Of a stretch of 64,000 nt of DNA, positions 1 to 9,421 are shown piece after piece. Origin of the DNA: Planctomycetia bacterium (lineage in GTDB: Bacteria > Planctomycetota > Planctomycetia > Pirellulales > Thermoguttaceae). The notes under the pieces are model-generated. The model worked only from the letters and a program-made list of their open reading frames with translations, searched no databases and was not told the origin of the DNA. Numbering within the stretch: the first letter of the stretch is position 1; every line of letters begins with the position of its first letter. The stretch is taken from assembly GCA_030527205.1 (NCBI GenBank), contig JAUNBG010000006.1:62001-126000 (forward strand). The letters are read 5' to 3'. The translations under genes and the position numbers were made by a program.

Positions 1-82
1 TTTTGACCGCTTGTCCCTCTTGAGGCTGTTCGCCGGGAACATATCCGCCCATTGCTGCTATTTCTGGTCTGACATATTTCAT
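1..82 (-). CDS. hisC: Histidinol-phosphate aminotransferase, N-terminus (partial)
   Basis: Reading leftward from the ATG at 82, the open frame begins MKYVRPEIAAMGGYVPGEQP and runs off the window edge after 27 codons. The RPEIAAM-GYVPGEQPQE pattern is the usual start of HisC, the PLP enzyme that converts imidazole-acetol phosphate and glutamate to histidinol phosphate in histidine synthesis. Only the N-terminal arm is visible; the catalytic lysine lies outside. The assignment rests on recognising this short conserved start, so it is good but not certain. Confidence 0.72.
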   Translation of the reverse strand, partial: MKYVRPEIAAMGGYVPGEQPQEGQAVK

Positions 83-147
83 TTAATTGATCCAATGACT
101 GTTTCTTTGTTTGGAAAATGATTCATTGTCGTTAAAAGATGCCCAAA

Positions 148-250
148 GGAAGTTAACCCCTTAGGAACGCCGACGTCTCGTCCGCAAAAACTGGTTTTAA
201 CGACGTTATCCGAAATGCGTTTATTGATAATCAAGGGGTTTAGAACTTCC
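148..250 (+). repeat. MITE-like intergenic repeat, copy A
   Basis: A 103-bp element opens with GGAAGTTAACCCCTTAGGAA and closes with AAGGGGTTTAGAACTTCC, which are imperfect inverted repeats of each other. Inside are GACGTCTCGTCCGC, AACTGGTTTT and CGACGTTATCCGAA, shared with the other copies at 842, 9345, 24339, 31671, 42640 and 54168. No coding capacity is seen. Confidence 0.75.
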
Positions 251-841
251 TCAAAACTGGCATGGACGACAGACTTTGCCGTTATTCATTCGTCTGACGT
301 TGACAGGCTTGAAAACCAAATGAATACAAATATAATATCTTTTATGATTTTATAGGAAAATCGGAATGAGCGGCTGTTTTGCGTTTTTCTGATTCGCCGT
401 TCGCTTGCTGGCTGTTGACCCAACGATCTCGAATTTTCAATTGGTTTGAGTCTTTTAATGGGTTGCCCTCTTTTTAACAAATCCTCTTTTATCGATTGTA
501 AGAAACTTCTTCTTTTTGACAAGTCGATTTAAGTTGTTTAGAGAAATATTATTGACTCAAATCGTCATTTTCCGTTTGAGTTATTTTTATCATTATTTTG
601 TTAGCGGGAGCCAAAATGAACGACAGGTTTTGCTTTTTCGGAATCTGGCCGCTGTCCGAGTTTGTCAACCGAATCATTCAGATTTATCATCAAACTTGAA
701 TCTATTTGGATTTTATGGCTTTCTTTGATCGAATTCCCATTGACGAATGATTTAAGTTTATTGGTTTTTTCGTTAAAAAGAATATAATCGTTACTCGTTA
801 TGGACAACCGGGCAAAGGGAATATTGAACAATAAATACTAA
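251..841. other. Intergenic stretch with no convincing gene
   Basis: About 590 bases between two repeat copies. Two minus-strand open frames (286..522 and 601..831) both start with TTG, lack a clear ribosome binding site and resemble nothing I know. The sequence is AT-rich with several T runs. I see no RNA gene. Confidence 0.5.
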
Positions 842-951
842 AAGGAGTTCTAAAAACTGTTTTTTACAAAAAATCAATTTGGAAAACGTCACGAAAACCA
901 GTTCCTGCGAACAAGACATTCGCGCTTCCAGCGGGTTTTTAGAACTTCCTT
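842..951 (-). repeat. MITE-like intergenic repeat, copy B
   Basis: The element is bounded by AAGGAGTTCTAAAAAC at the left and GTTTTTAGAACTTCCTT at the right, an almost perfect inverted pair. Read on the minus strand, the interior contains GCGAATGTCTTGTTCGC and AACTGGTTTTCGTGACGTTTTCC, matching copy D nearly base for base. It ends 37 bases before the gene at 989, so it lies in that gene's 5' region. Confidence 0.78.
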
Positions 952-988
952 AAAACCAAAACCAAATTATTGAACGTTAAGGTTTCTT

Positions 989-3457
989 ATGATTAACAAG
1001 AACAATTTTGCAAAAGACATTTTTTCATTTTGGGGACAAAATCTGATTTTATTTCTTGTCATTTTATCAACAAACGGTTTGTTTGGAGAGGAATGGCAAC
1101 TCGATTCGCAGTCGCCGATTTGGTCTCGAGATCAAAATTCGATTGCCATTTCCGAAGAGCCAGCAGAAATGTTTAAGAATCAACCGTCCACAAAAATCGT
1201 TCATTGGGGAAATCAAGATTGGGCGGTTCGACTTCCGCAACAGATCAAGGTTCAGCCGGGGGACGTTTTTGAACTCTCTTGTTCTGTAAAATTAGAGGGA
1301 AATGGTTCAACGGAAACCGGCGTTATTCTTTATGACGGCGAAAAACCGATTCATTGGAATTATGGCGGAAAAGGAATCAGCTCAACAAACGATCAATGGA
1401 CGCATCTTCAATCGACCTTTATTGTTCCGCAAAACGTTTCCAAAATTGAACCGCGACTTATCGGTTATCAACCGGCGACAATTTGGTTTGCCCATTATCA
1501 AATCAAACGAACCGGAAGGTTGGAGTTCATAACCGAAAATCAAGAATTCAATCTTGAAAATGACTTTCTCAAATTGTCGTTTCAAACGCAAGACGGAAGT
1601 TTTTCTGTCTTTGATAAACGAACAAAACGCCTTTGGACGCAAACAAATCAAACGCAGAACGGTTTCATTCTTTCTGCTCAACAGCTGTCAAAAAATCAAA
1701 TTTCTTTCGAAATGCTTGACGGGCAAACAATGATTCGCCTTAAGATTCTATTGACGCTCTGTGACGATAAACCAGAATTGACCGTTTCCCTTGACGGCGA
1801 TCCAGAAGCGGAAATGAATGCCGCCCTTTTTTATCCGAATTCGTTTGCCAGTCGGAAAGGAGACCGCATTATTCTGCCGATTAATGAAGGAATTTCCTTT
1901 CCTGTTGAAGAAACATCAAATCCTGGCCCTGGCGTCAATTGGCTTTATACTTATGGCGGACACGGACTTTGTATGGCATTTTGGGGACAAATTGAAGATC
2001 AAATTGGAACAACCGGAGGACCAGGATTTTTGGGAATCATTGAAACGCCTGACGATGCTGCGGTTTTACTTAAGGACAATCCTCTGAATTCCCGGCAAAT
2101 TTCGTCCGATTCATCAAATGCAAGTTCGCAAAACGAAACAAGTCAGCCGCTCCTTGTTTCTGCCCCAATTTGGGAAGCTCAGAAAGGACGCTTCGGTTAT
2201 CAACGGCGTCTTCGATTCATTTTCTTCGATCAAGGCGGTCATGTCGCTCTTTGCAAACGATATCGAGAATACGCAAAAGAAATTGGGCTTTATGTTCCGT
2301 TTACCGAAAAAATTCGTAAGAATCCAAATTTGAAACAGGGAATTGACCTTCTCATTGGAGCTGTTAATATCTGGAATTGGGACGCCAATAAAATCAAACT
2401 CGTTCAAGAACTCCAGGAAAACGGCATCGAACGCATTCTTTGGAGCGCAAATGGAACCGCAGAAGAAATCAAGGCATTAAATGAAATCCCCAATGTTTTG
2501 ACGAGTCGTTATGATATTTATCAGGATATAATGGATCCGGCTCGATTTGACGAAATTACTGAAGTTCATGGCGATTGGGTTACCGAAGCCTGGCCGCAAG
2601 ATATCAACTGGCAATTTCCCAATGGCGTTTGGCGAAAAGGTTGGGCAATCGACTCAAAAGATCCAACTCAACCGCGAGTTCCTTGCGCCGTTATCTGCGA
2701 TCGACAGGCGATCCCCTATGCGGAAAAACGAATCGAAAAAGATCTCGAAACAAAACCGTTTCGAGCCAGATTTCTCGATACAACGGTCGCCTCTCCCTGG
2801 CAGGAATGTTGGCATCCGGATCATCCAATGACAAGATCAGAGAGCAAATTCTGGAAAATGCAACTTCTGGCGCTCATCGGTCAACGGTTCAATCTCGTTT
2901 GCGGAAGCGAGACCGGTCATGAAGCGTCCGTTCCCTTTTGTGACTTTTATGAAGGAATGATGAGTTTGGGCCCCTATCGCGTTCCGGAATCGGGACGAAA
3001 TATGATTGAACGTTGGGATTCCGTTCCTGAATTGGTTGAAAAATATCAAGTTGGCGAGGCGTTTCGGCTTCCGCTTTGGGAACTCGTTTATCATGATTGC
3101 ACAGTTTCTTATTGGTATTGGGGCGATTATAACAACAAGCTTCCGCCGATCTGGAAAAAACGGGATTTGTTCAACGCTCTTTATGGCGTTCCGCCTATGT
3201 ATCTGTTTGAATATGATTTTTGGAACAAAAACAAAGATCGTTTCATCGAAAGCTATCGAATTGCGGAACCGGTTTCAAGAGCAACCGGTTATTCTGAAAT
3301 GACCGATCATCAGATTCTAACGTCAGACAGAACCGTTCAAAAAACGGTCTTTGCCAACGGCGTTGAAGTTGTTGTCAATTTTGGGTTGCAACCTTATCAA
3401 CTTCCCAATGGCGTTGTTTTAAAGCAAAATGAGGTTTGGAACAATCTTGACCAATAA
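989..3457 (+). CDS. Secreted glycoside hydrolase, GH101/GH129-like
   Basis: This 822-residue protein has an N-terminal hydrophobic segment (about residues 17-33, ending NGLFG before EEW) that looks like a signal peptide. Residues about 45-175 resemble a beta-sandwich carbohydrate-binding region. Residues 180-400 look like the beta-rich front part of GH101/GH129-related enzymes, and the rest resembles their barrel. Conserved-looking acidic patches are FLDTT (about 597), SETGHE (about 641) and YWGDYN (about 710), candidates for catalytic or metal sites. Family members cleave alpha-linked galactosamine or related sugars, but the substrate here cannot be read from sequence. The start is an ATG after AAGGTTTCTT. 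Existence is certain; the family call is from pattern memory. Confidence 0.75.
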   Translation: MINKNNFAKDIFSFWGQNLILFLVILSTNGLFGEEWQLDSQSPIWSRDQNSIAISEEPAEMFKNQPSTKIVHWGNQDWAVRLPQQIKVQPGDVFELSCSVKLEGNGSTETGVILYDGEKPIHWNYGGKGISSTNDQWTHLQSTFIVPQNVSKIEPRLIGYQPATIWFAHYQIKRTGRLEFITENQEFNLENDFLKLSFQTQDGSFSVFDKRTKRLWTQTNQTQNGFILSAQQLSKNQISFEMLDGQTMIRLKILLTLCDDKPELTVSLDGDPEAEMNAALFYPNSFASRKGDRIILPINEGISFPVEETSNPGPGVNWLYTYGGHGLCMAFWGQIEDQIGTTGGPGFLGIIETPDDAAVLLKDNPLNSRQISSDSSNASSQNETSQPLLVSAPIWEAQKGRFGYQRRLRFIFFDQGGHVALCKRYREYAKEIGLYVPFTEKIRKNPNLKQGIDLLIGAVNIWNWDANKIKLVQELQENGIERILWSANGTAEEIKALNEIPNVLTSRYDIYQDIMDPARFDEITEVHGDWVTEAWPQDINWQFPNGVWRKGWAIDSKDPTQPRVPCAVICDRQAIPYAEKRIEKDLETKPFRARFLDTTVASPWQECWHPDHPMTRSESKFWKMQLLALIGQRFNLVCGSETGHEASVPFCDFYEGMMSLGPYRVPESGRNMIERWDSVPELVEKYQVGEAFRLPLWELVYHDCTVSYWYWGDYNNKLPPIWKKRDLFNALYGVPPMYLFEYDFWNKNKDRFIESYRIAEPVSRATGYSEMTDHQILTSDRTVQKTVFANGVEVVVNFGLQPYQLPNGVVLKQNEVWNNLDQ

Positions 3458-3500
3458 TCTTGCCGAATAAAACTTATCGAATGAAACTTGCCCAATAAAA
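3446..3500 (+). repeat. Degenerate 14-nt tandem repeat
   Basis: Four head-to-tail units overlap the stop codon of the preceding gene: CTTGACCAATAAT, CTTGCCGAATAAAA, CTTATCGAATGAAA and CTTGCCCAATAAAA. They sit between two convergent genes. No stem-loop terminator is evident. Confidence 0.6.
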
Positions 3501-3537
3501 CGCTGTTTTTCTCAAATGATTATTTTAACTTCTTATT

Positions 3538-4671
3538 TCAGCTTTTATTCAATAAAACGGCAACGCGAACCGCTTCAACCAAACTGGAAACCTCAGCGGT
3601 TCCTTGCCAGGCGCGATCAAATGCCGTTCCATGCGCGACGCTTGTTCGAATAATCGGGAGGCCGAGCGTTATATTGACCGCTTTATGCATTCCCAATAAT
3701 TTAATGGCAATATGTCCCTGATCATGAATCATTGCAACAATGCCGTCAAAACGCCCATTTTTCGCGTCGACCATTAAAGTATCGGAAGGAAAAGGTCCTT
3801 CGATCAGAAGTCCTTCCTTTTGGGCTTGTTCAACCGCAGGACGAATCGTTTTGATTTCTTCGTCGCCAAACAGACCTTCTTCGCCGTTATGACAATTTAA
3901 GGCGCAAACGCCGATTTTCGGTTCTTCGCCTTTGATTTTGCGCATAAAATCCCGGATTAAATGACTTTTTTCCAAAACGCCTTCTTGAGTTATTTGTTGA
4001 AAAACGTTGCGCATTGCTGTGTGAAGCGTTACATGAACGACCGCCAAACCGGATTCTGAAGCGATATTTGGCTGAGAGCCCAAATAAAGCAACATTGCGT
4101 AATCGTCAACGGCGCAACGAGACGCCAGGATTTCCGTATGGCCGGGGAAATTATGTCCAGCCAAATTTAACGATTTTTTGTGCAACGGGGCTGTTACAAT
4201 TCCGTCAACAGTTTGATCTAAAGCCAAATCAATCGCTCGATTCAAGCAATTAAACGCCGCTTCTCCCGCGATCGGATCAATTTGGCCTTCATGAATCCCC
4301 AAAACAGAATCGTCGCAGCAATTGACGCAAGGAATTCGAGTCGGACCAAAGCGATCAAAATAATGATCTGCAACCTTCGCAACGGATTCAAGCGAAATTG
4401 TTTCGAGTTCGAGGGGCAAGTTTCGTAACTGAATCGCTTTTTGCAAAATCGTTGGATGTCCAAAGACAAAAGGGCGGCAAGTTGGAAAATCTCTTTTTGT
4501 TTCCTTATTTGAATTTGAAGAAAGATTAATGCCGCAGCTTTCTTCTTGGGAGTTGGTTCGTTTTAAAGGATCGTTAAAAAGAAATGGCCAGGCTCCAACG
4601 ACAACTTCCGGTCCGACTCCGGCCGGATCGCCCATTGTCAATGCCAGTTTAGGATTTTGCTTTTTCATCAT
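3538..4671 (-). CDS. pdxA: 4-hydroxythreonine-4-phosphate dehydrogenase
   Basis: PdxA oxidises 4-phosphohydroxy-L-threonine in the DXP-dependent route to pyridoxal phosphate, in the cytoplasm. The start MGDPAGVGPE and the metal-binding histidine motifs GHTEIL, HDQGHIAIKL and RTSVAHGTAFD are present. The protein is 377 residues against about 330 usual; most of the excess is a Ser/Asn/Lys-rich insertion near residues 32-60. Two ATG codons lie in tandem at the start behind GGGAG; either may be used. It is divergent from panC across about 230 bases and convergent with the gene at 989, so it is probably transcribed alone. Confidence 0.95.
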   Translation of the reverse strand: MMKKQNPKLALTMGDPAGVGPEVVVGAWPFLFNDPLKRTNSQEESCGINLSSNSNKETKRDFPTCRPFVFGHPTILQKAIQLRNLPLELETISLESVAKVADHYFDRFGPTRIPCVNCCDDSVLGIHEGQIDPIAGEAAFNCLNRAIDLALDQTVDGIVTAPLHKKSLNLAGHNFPGHTEILASRCAVDDYAMLLYLGSQPNIASESGLAVVHVTLHTAMRNVFQQITQEGVLEKSHLIRDFMRKIKGEEPKIGVCALNCHNGEEGLFGDEEIKTIRPAVEQAQKEGLLIEGPFPSDTLMVDAKNGRFDGIVAMIHDQGHIAIKLLGMHKAVNITLGLPIIRTSVAHGTAFDRAWQGTAEVSSLVEAVRVAVLLNKS

Positions 4672-4840
4672 TTTCTCCCGCTCTTATCTCTTGAGTCTAT
4701 TTAAAGACATATTATAATGAAAATAACTAACTTGTTAAGTTGGATTGGGACGCAAAAATTGTTCATATCAACCAACAACGCAAAATATTTTTTCGAGCAG
4801 TTTGACTTTCCTGTCCGTTTCGATTTCTGATCTTCAATTT

Positions 4841-4882
4841 GTTGATTCAGGAAGCATTTTGGTTGACTCAGGAAACATTAAA
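4841..4882 (+). repeat. 21-nt direct repeat upstream of panC
   Basis: Two adjacent units, GTTGATTCAGGAAGCATT plus TTG and GTTGACTCAGGAAACATT plus AAA, lie 20 bases before the panC ATG. They could be a duplicated control site or chance duplication. Confidence 0.5.
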
Positions 4883-4901
4883 TCAGAAACAATAATCAAA
4901 A

Positions 4902-5765
4902 ATGACCGAAAAAAAACCAGAAATTATTCGTGATCCGCAAGAACTTCAGCGGCGCTTGACTGAGCTTCGCAAACAGGGCAAAACAATTGGTCTCGTTCCA
5001 ACAATGGGCGCTTTGCATTATGGCCATTTAAGCCTTGTCATTGCCGCTAAGGAAGAAAGCGATATTTCTGTTGTTTCTATTTTCGTCAATCCAACGCAAT
5101 TTGCGCCAAACGAAGATTTTGACAAATATCCTCGAACTTTGGATGACGATGTCGATCTTCTTAGCCAAATTGGCGTCGATTTTATTTTTGCGCCAACGCC
5201 GGAAAAAATGTATCCGCGAGGGTTCAAATCGACTGTTCAGGTCGGAGGCCTGAGCGAAGTTCTTGAAGGATCGTTTCGCCCGACTCATTTCAACGGCGTT
5301 ACAACCGTCGTTTTAAAACTGTTTAATATAACGGGCGCTGATTTCGCTTATTTTGGTCAAAAAGATTATCAACAGGTCGCGGTCGTTAAAAAAATGGTTC
5401 GCGATTTGAATTTGCCGATCGAGATTATTTCTTGTCCCATTATTCGAGAAGAAGACGGACTTGCTTTGAGCAGCCGCAATCGTTATCTTTCGCCGACCGA
5501 TCGCAAAAATGCGATTATTCTTTCGCAGTCTTTACAAAAGGCCGAAAAGCTCATTCATTCCGGAGAGCGAAATGCTCAAACGGTTCGCGATGAAATTCGT
5601 CGAATGATTGAAACGGTTCCGAACGCTCAAATTGATTATATTGCTATTGTCGATCCTGATTCGCTTATCGAACTCGAAAATATCGCAGGAAATGTTGTTA
5701 TTCTTCTCGCGGTTCGAATCGGTTCAACTCGTTTGATCGATAATTGGATTGTTCGACCCAAATAA
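4902..5765 (+). CDS. panC: Pantothenate synthetase (pantoate--beta-alanine ligase)
   Basis: PanC joins pantoate and beta-alanine with ATP to make pantothenate, the coenzyme A precursor. The full 287 residues match the usual family length. Visible signatures are PTMGALHYGHLSL (HIGH-like nucleotide motif, residues about 33-45), SIFVNPTQF, YFGQKDYQQ and SSRNRYLS. The ATG at 4902 follows an AT-rich leader without a strong Shine-Dalgarno sequence; it is chosen because the family starts shortly before PTMGAL. No panB or panD is adjacent in this window. Confidence 0.96.
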   Translation: MTEKKPEIIRDPQELQRRLTELRKQGKTIGLVPTMGALHYGHLSLVIAAKEESDISVVSIFVNPTQFAPNEDFDKYPRTLDDDVDLLSQIGVDFIFAPTPEKMYPRGFKSTVQVGGLSEVLEGSFRPTHFNGVTTVVLKLFNITGADFAYFGQKDYQQVAVVKKMVRDLNLPIEIISCPIIREEDGLALSSRNRYLSPTDRKNAIILSQSLQKAEKLIHSGERNAQTVRDEIRRMIETVPNAQIDYIAIVDPDSLIELENIAGNVVILLAVRIGSTRLIDNWIVRPK

Positions 5766-5923
5766 CGAACTTAACGAATTCGTTTCGCATTCGAATTCTT
5801 TCGTTAAAATCAAAATGAAGAAAAACTTGAACTTGCCCCCAATTTTAACTTGAAATATAACTCGAACTGAAATCCGATCAATTTGCCATTTCACAAAATC
5901 AGCTAACCCGGAATTCCTAATCT

Positions 5924-7414
5924 ATGAAACAAACATTATTTTATATTCCGTCACAAATTTTCGGAATTGAGCTATTCGGGGTCGGCATTTTATTTTGGCT
6001 GATCATTGCGATAACCGGAATTAATCTGATTCGTTCCGTTTTGCAAAAGGGGAAATCAAATGACGTCGGGGGAACGATTTTGATGGGGCTGATCGCGGCA
6101 ATGATTGTCGTTTTCGTTGTCCCGAACGTTTTGGAAGCTGACGGTTTTCCGATTCGCGGTTACGGCGTCTTTTTAACGATTGCGATAACGTTGGCTTCGT
6201 TTTTGGTTATTGTTCGAGGCAAGAAATTATGGAATATTCCGGCCGAAATATTGTTGTCGATTGCCGTTGTTGGCGTTATTTTTGGAATTATTGGCGCAAG
6301 AATATTTTATATTGTTGAATATTGGGATCAGGTTTCAACAGGAGAATTTCGTTCAACTTTTATCAATATGATCAATATGACAAGCGGCGGTTTGGTCGTT
6401 TATGGTTCAATTATTGGCGGCATTCTGGCGATTTTTGTCTATTTATTGATTAAAAAGATTCCGATTTGGGCAACCCTTGATCTTTTTGCGCCTGGGCTTA
6501 TGCTTGGAATTGCTATTGGCCGAATCGGTTGTTTGATGAATGGTTGTTGTTTTGGGAGCGTTTGCGATCTTCCTTGGGCCATTCAATTTCCGACTGAAAG
6601 TCCAGCTCATTTTTATCAAATGGAACACGGAGAAGCGTCTCTTTTTGGTTTGACCTTAAAAATGCCCGAGTTGGAAAAATCGAAAACGCTTCTTGCCTTA
6701 AAATCGAATGAATCGCTTTGGAGCTTCGAAAATGCTCCGGTTATTATTGAGTCCGTTGATCTTGGAAGCAACGCCGAAAAAGCTGGACTCAAACCGGGAA
6801 TGCAAATCAAAGAACTCGGATTTGAATATCGCGATCCTTCAGAAACATTGTCCCCCAATAACGCGGTCAATAATAATTCTCGTCCGGAAAATCAAGTTGC
6901 TCAAAATTCAAATTCTGTTTCCGTTCCCAAACGCGGCGTTTCAATGTTTGCCGTTCAAAACAACGCTCAAGTTTTTAACTTCTTTTTCAATGTTTGGAGA
7001 GCGTCTCCGTCGGAAAACGTTTTAATGGTTGCAGAAGAAATTTCCTCAGAAAATAATCAACCCGAAACAAAGATTATTGCCTTTCATCCCGAACCGTCAG
7101 CCGTCCGACCAGTTCATCCGACGCAGATTTACAGTTCGCTTTCCGCATTTTTTATCTGTTTGATTCTTATTGGATCCGCAAAATATTTCCAAAAAGACGG
7201 AATGGTTTTTGTGCTTCTGCTTGTTCTTTATCCGTTGAATCGATTTTGCCTCGAACTCATACGAACCGATGAAGCTTCTTTTTGGGGAACTGGCTTGACG
7301 GTTTCTCAATGCGTTAGCATTTTAGTTATCTGTTTTGCTTTTTGTTTATTTTGCTATTTAAATACTCAGCCCGCCAAACGAGCCTTTGAGGGAAGATTTC
7401 CTTCAAAAAATTAA
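5924..7414 (+). CDS. lgt: Prolipoprotein diacylglyceryl transferase with PDZ-like insertion
   Basis: Lgt transfers diacylglycerol from phosphatidylglycerol to the lipobox cysteine of prolipoproteins in the inner membrane. Several membrane helices precede the signature GRIGCLMNGCCFG (about residues 200-212), and HPTQIYSS (about 397) starts the C-terminal core, followed by two helices. At 496 residues it is nearly 200 longer than typical Lgt. The excess sits between these two motifs. It includes a stretch like a PDZ domain (about 268-305, VDLGSNAEKAGLKPGMQIKE) followed by a Ser/Asn-rich linker. The insertion should face the periplasm, where it could bind substrate or a partner; that role is inference. 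Confidence 0.92.
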   Translation: MKQTLFYIPSQIFGIELFGVGILFWLIIAITGINLIRSVLQKGKSNDVGGTILMGLIAAMIVVFVVPNVLEADGFPIRGYGVFLTIAITLASFLVIVRGKKLWNIPAEILLSIAVVGVIFGIIGARIFYIVEYWDQVSTGEFRSTFINMINMTSGGLVVYGSIIGGILAIFVYLLIKKIPIWATLDLFAPGLMLGIAIGRIGCLMNGCCFGSVCDLPWAIQFPTESPAHFYQMEHGEASLFGLTLKMPELEKSKTLLALKSNESLWSFENAPVIIESVDLGSNAEKAGLKPGMQIKELGFEYRDPSETLSPNNAVNNNSRPENQVAQNSNSVSVPKRGVSMFAVQNNAQVFNFFFNVWRASPSENVLMVAEEISSENNQPETKIIAFHPEPSAVRPVHPTQIYSSLSAFFICLILIGSAKYFQKDGMVFVLLLVLYPLNRFCLELIRTDEASFWGTGLTVSQCVSILVICFAFCLFCYLNTQPAKRAFEGRFPSKN

Positions 7415-7835
7415 TGAATTTGTCCCGTTTTCATTTCTGGACTCCTTTCTTGACGGGCGGCTTCGGGGATATTTGATTTTGAAAAACAGGTTTTCCCAAT
7501 AACAAAAGGTCTTGGGAACCCTTTGTTATGCATTTCTATTCGAGCTAAAAAAACCAAGATTTCAAAGTTCGCAAGCCTGTCAATGATTGGCGGAACAGGA
7601 AAGCTCAAAATCGGATGCCCATTAAGCCCGCCCGTTGTTGCAGAATCTGAAACGCCAAAAGTCAAGAATTTTCAAACGACTTGAGTTTACATAAAAGATA
7701 AAACGGATTCAATATCGTTATATTCGTTAAAAAGAGTTTGCCTGGAATTGTCGATCAATTGAGTTCCTGTTGATTCAACATTTTTATCGAAGATTAATGC
7801 TGAGTAATCCTTTCTATATGAATAAAACGCGATTA
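7415..7835. other. Intergenic stretch, no gene supported
   Basis: About 420 bases between the convergent lgt and spoVG genes. An 84-codon minus-strand frame (7411..7665) begins with TTG, has no ribosome binding site and overlaps the lgt stop; I do not accept it. No terminator hairpin with a T run was found. Confidence 0.5.
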
Positions 7836-8231
7836 TCAATTTGCGCAACTTAAAGATTTGTCGCGATTCCTGGCTTTTTCAAAAGCTTGAAGAATATGAG
7901 ATTGAATCATTTCTCGACAGGCGGGATTAATTGGATGCGCAACATCAGTATACATTTTTTCTTGATTTTGTTCATTTTCCAGTTCCATTGAAGAATCAAG
8001 TTTCGTGCCGCAATTATTACAAAAGTTTGATTGAATTGCGTTTTTATGTCGACATTTTGGGCAATGAAATGATCGTTTCCGACTCGGCATTGCGACAAAC
8101 GGCCCATTGGGCCCTTCAATAATTTTCAAATCGCGAATAATAAAGGAATTATCAATTGTAATAGCGCAAAACGCTCGAAGTCGTTCCTGGGATTCATCAA
8201 CAAGTTTGATTTGAATTTCCGTAATAATCAT
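7836..8231 (-). CDS. spoVG: SpoVG family protein with zinc-ribbon insertion
   Basis: SpoVG proteins are small RNA/DNA-binding regulators. The N-terminal half (MIITEIQIKLV, then LRAFCAITIDNSFIIRDLKI and FVAMPSRK) and the C-terminal half (DVAHPINPACREMIQ, then a helix) match the family. Between them sits a four-cysteine ribbon, CPKC-(11)-CNNC, followed by an acidic linker, raising the length to 131 from about 90-100. I place the start at the ATG at 8231, since the longer frame depends on a TTG at 8273 and the family begins at MIITE. It lies about 80 bases downstream of ispE on the same strand, the ispE-spoVG order seen in many bacteria, so the two are probably cotranscribed. Confidence 0.88.
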   Translation of the reverse strand: MIITEIQIKLVDESQERLRAFCAITIDNSFIIRDLKIIEGPNGPFVAMPSRKRSFHCPKCRHKNAIQSNFCNNCGTKLDSSMELENEQNQEKMYTDVAHPINPACREMIQSHILQAFEKARNRDKSLSCAN

Positions 8232-8309
8232 TTGTTGTTTTCCGTTGAGGTTGCAAAATTCTGATTCCAGCAATTGTCAAAAAAAACAATAAAATCAAAA
8301 TTCTTTAAG

Positions 8310-9287
8310 TTATTGCGAACAACTTTTTGCAACAATTATTTGCCCCATATTTTCCAATTTGAGAAGAAAAGCAATTTGATTCGCAGTTTCTCTGTTAGGA
8401 CAAATGGCAAAAAGACAGCTTCCGCTTCCTGTCATTTGAACCCCCAGAACATTCAAAAGTTTCATCTTTTTTTTAATTTTTTCAATATTTTCCCAAATCA
8501 ACGACGCCGCTTCTTCAAGTCGATTAAAGATCAGAGAAGGCCAATTATCGGATAAACCTGTTTGAGACTCGTTTAAAAGGGAATTTGCCTTTTTTATTTG
8601 ATATTTTTCTGAATTTCGGATTTTTTCGCTTTGAGCATAAACAGCCGCCGTTGACAATCCCAAAGGCGGTTTTAAAAGAACAAAATAGCTTTCCTGGATA
8701 TTATCAAGCGATTTGACGATTTCTCCGCGTCCTTTTCCTAAAACAATTCCAGAATCAACAAGAAAAAGAGGAACATCGCTGCCAAGTTTCGCGCCCAATT
8801 CCTGCAAATCCGGCTGACTTAATTGAGTTTGAAAAAGTTTGTTTAATCCCCAAAGCGTTGCCGCTGCGTCACTCGAACCGCCGCCCAAACCCGCTTGAGA
8901 CGGAATTCTTTTAATTAACTGGATTGAAAGCGGTTCGATTCGACCTGTCTTTTTTTGGAAAAGTTCAACGGCCTTAAGAACAAGGTTTTTCTCATTTTTC
9001 GGAATTCCCAAATCAAGTTCCAAGCCATTGGAATCTTGGCAACGAAAATCAATTTTGTCAATTTTTGGATTGGACTCGCTAATAATCCTTGAGTTCTTAT
9101 CCCTTATTTTGAAATTTTTATCCGAGTTTTGTTTTGTGATTCGCAATTCGTCATAAAGATCAATTAATGTCGTTATTGTTTCAATTTCATGATAATTATC
9201 CGAACGTTTATGAAGAACTTCAAAAAAAAGATTCAGTTTTGCTGGCGTTTGAATAATCAAACCATTTTGAATAATATTTGATTTCAT
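8310..9287 (-). CDS. ispE: 4-diphosphocytidyl-2-C-methyl-D-erythritol kinase
   Basis: IspE phosphorylates CDP-methylerythritol in the MEP route to isoprenoid precursors. The GHMP-kinase ATP loop SQAGLGGGSSDAAATLWGL (about residues 145-163), the N-terminal AKLNLFFEVLHKRSDNYHE and the C-terminal MTGSGSCLFAI glycine motif are intact. It is 325 residues, slightly longer than usual because of a polar insertion near residues 55-75. spoVG follows on the same strand. The region upstream holds a repeat element (copy C). Confidence 0.95.
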   Translation of the reverse strand: MKSNIIQNGLIIQTPAKLNLFFEVLHKRSDNYHEIETITTLIDLYDELRITKQNSDKNFKIRDKNSRIISESNPKIDKIDFRCQDSNGLELDLGIPKNEKNLVLKAVELFQKKTGRIEPLSIQLIKRIPSQAGLGGGSSDAAATLWGLNKLFQTQLSQPDLQELGAKLGSDVPLFLVDSGIVLGKGRGEIVKSLDNIQESYFVLLKPPLGLSTAAVYAQSEKIRNSEKYQIKKANSLLNESQTGLSDNWPSLIFNRLEEAASLIWENIEKIKKKMKLLNVLGVQMTGSGSCLFAICPNRETANQIAFLLKLENMGQIIVAKSCSQ

Positions 9288-9344
9288 AAATCTCTTTCAA
9301 AAAAATAAATAGGCACAAAGTTCAAAAAAACCGGATTTTGCAAA

Positions 9345-9421
9345 AACTCCAATTCGTTAAACGTTGTTAAAATGGGTCTTGCTGATAAGACGTCGCTCCA
9401 AAGGGGGGGTTAGAACTTCCT
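9345..9421 (-). repeat. MITE-like intergenic repeat, copy C (one clear end)
   Basis: Read on the minus strand it begins AGGAAGTTCTAACCCCCCCT, then carries GACGTCTTATCAGCAAGAC, CATTTTAACAACGTTTAACGAA and TTGGAG, in the same order as copies A and D. The far end is degenerate. It lies upstream of ispE. Confidence 0.62.

Noticed and set aside
286-522. A 78-codon minus frame before hisC
   Set aside because: TTG start, no ribosome site and no family resemblance; codon pattern not clearly coding.
601-831. A 76-codon minus frame
   Set aside because: TTG start and no family resemblance. It reads somewhat protein-like, but nothing supports expression.
5700-5735. tRNA-like GGTTCGAATC stretch
   Set aside because: It lies inside panC and has no cloverleaf around it.
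7411-7665. An 84-codon minus frame overlapping the lgt end
   Set aside because: TTG start, no ribosome site, random-looking product.
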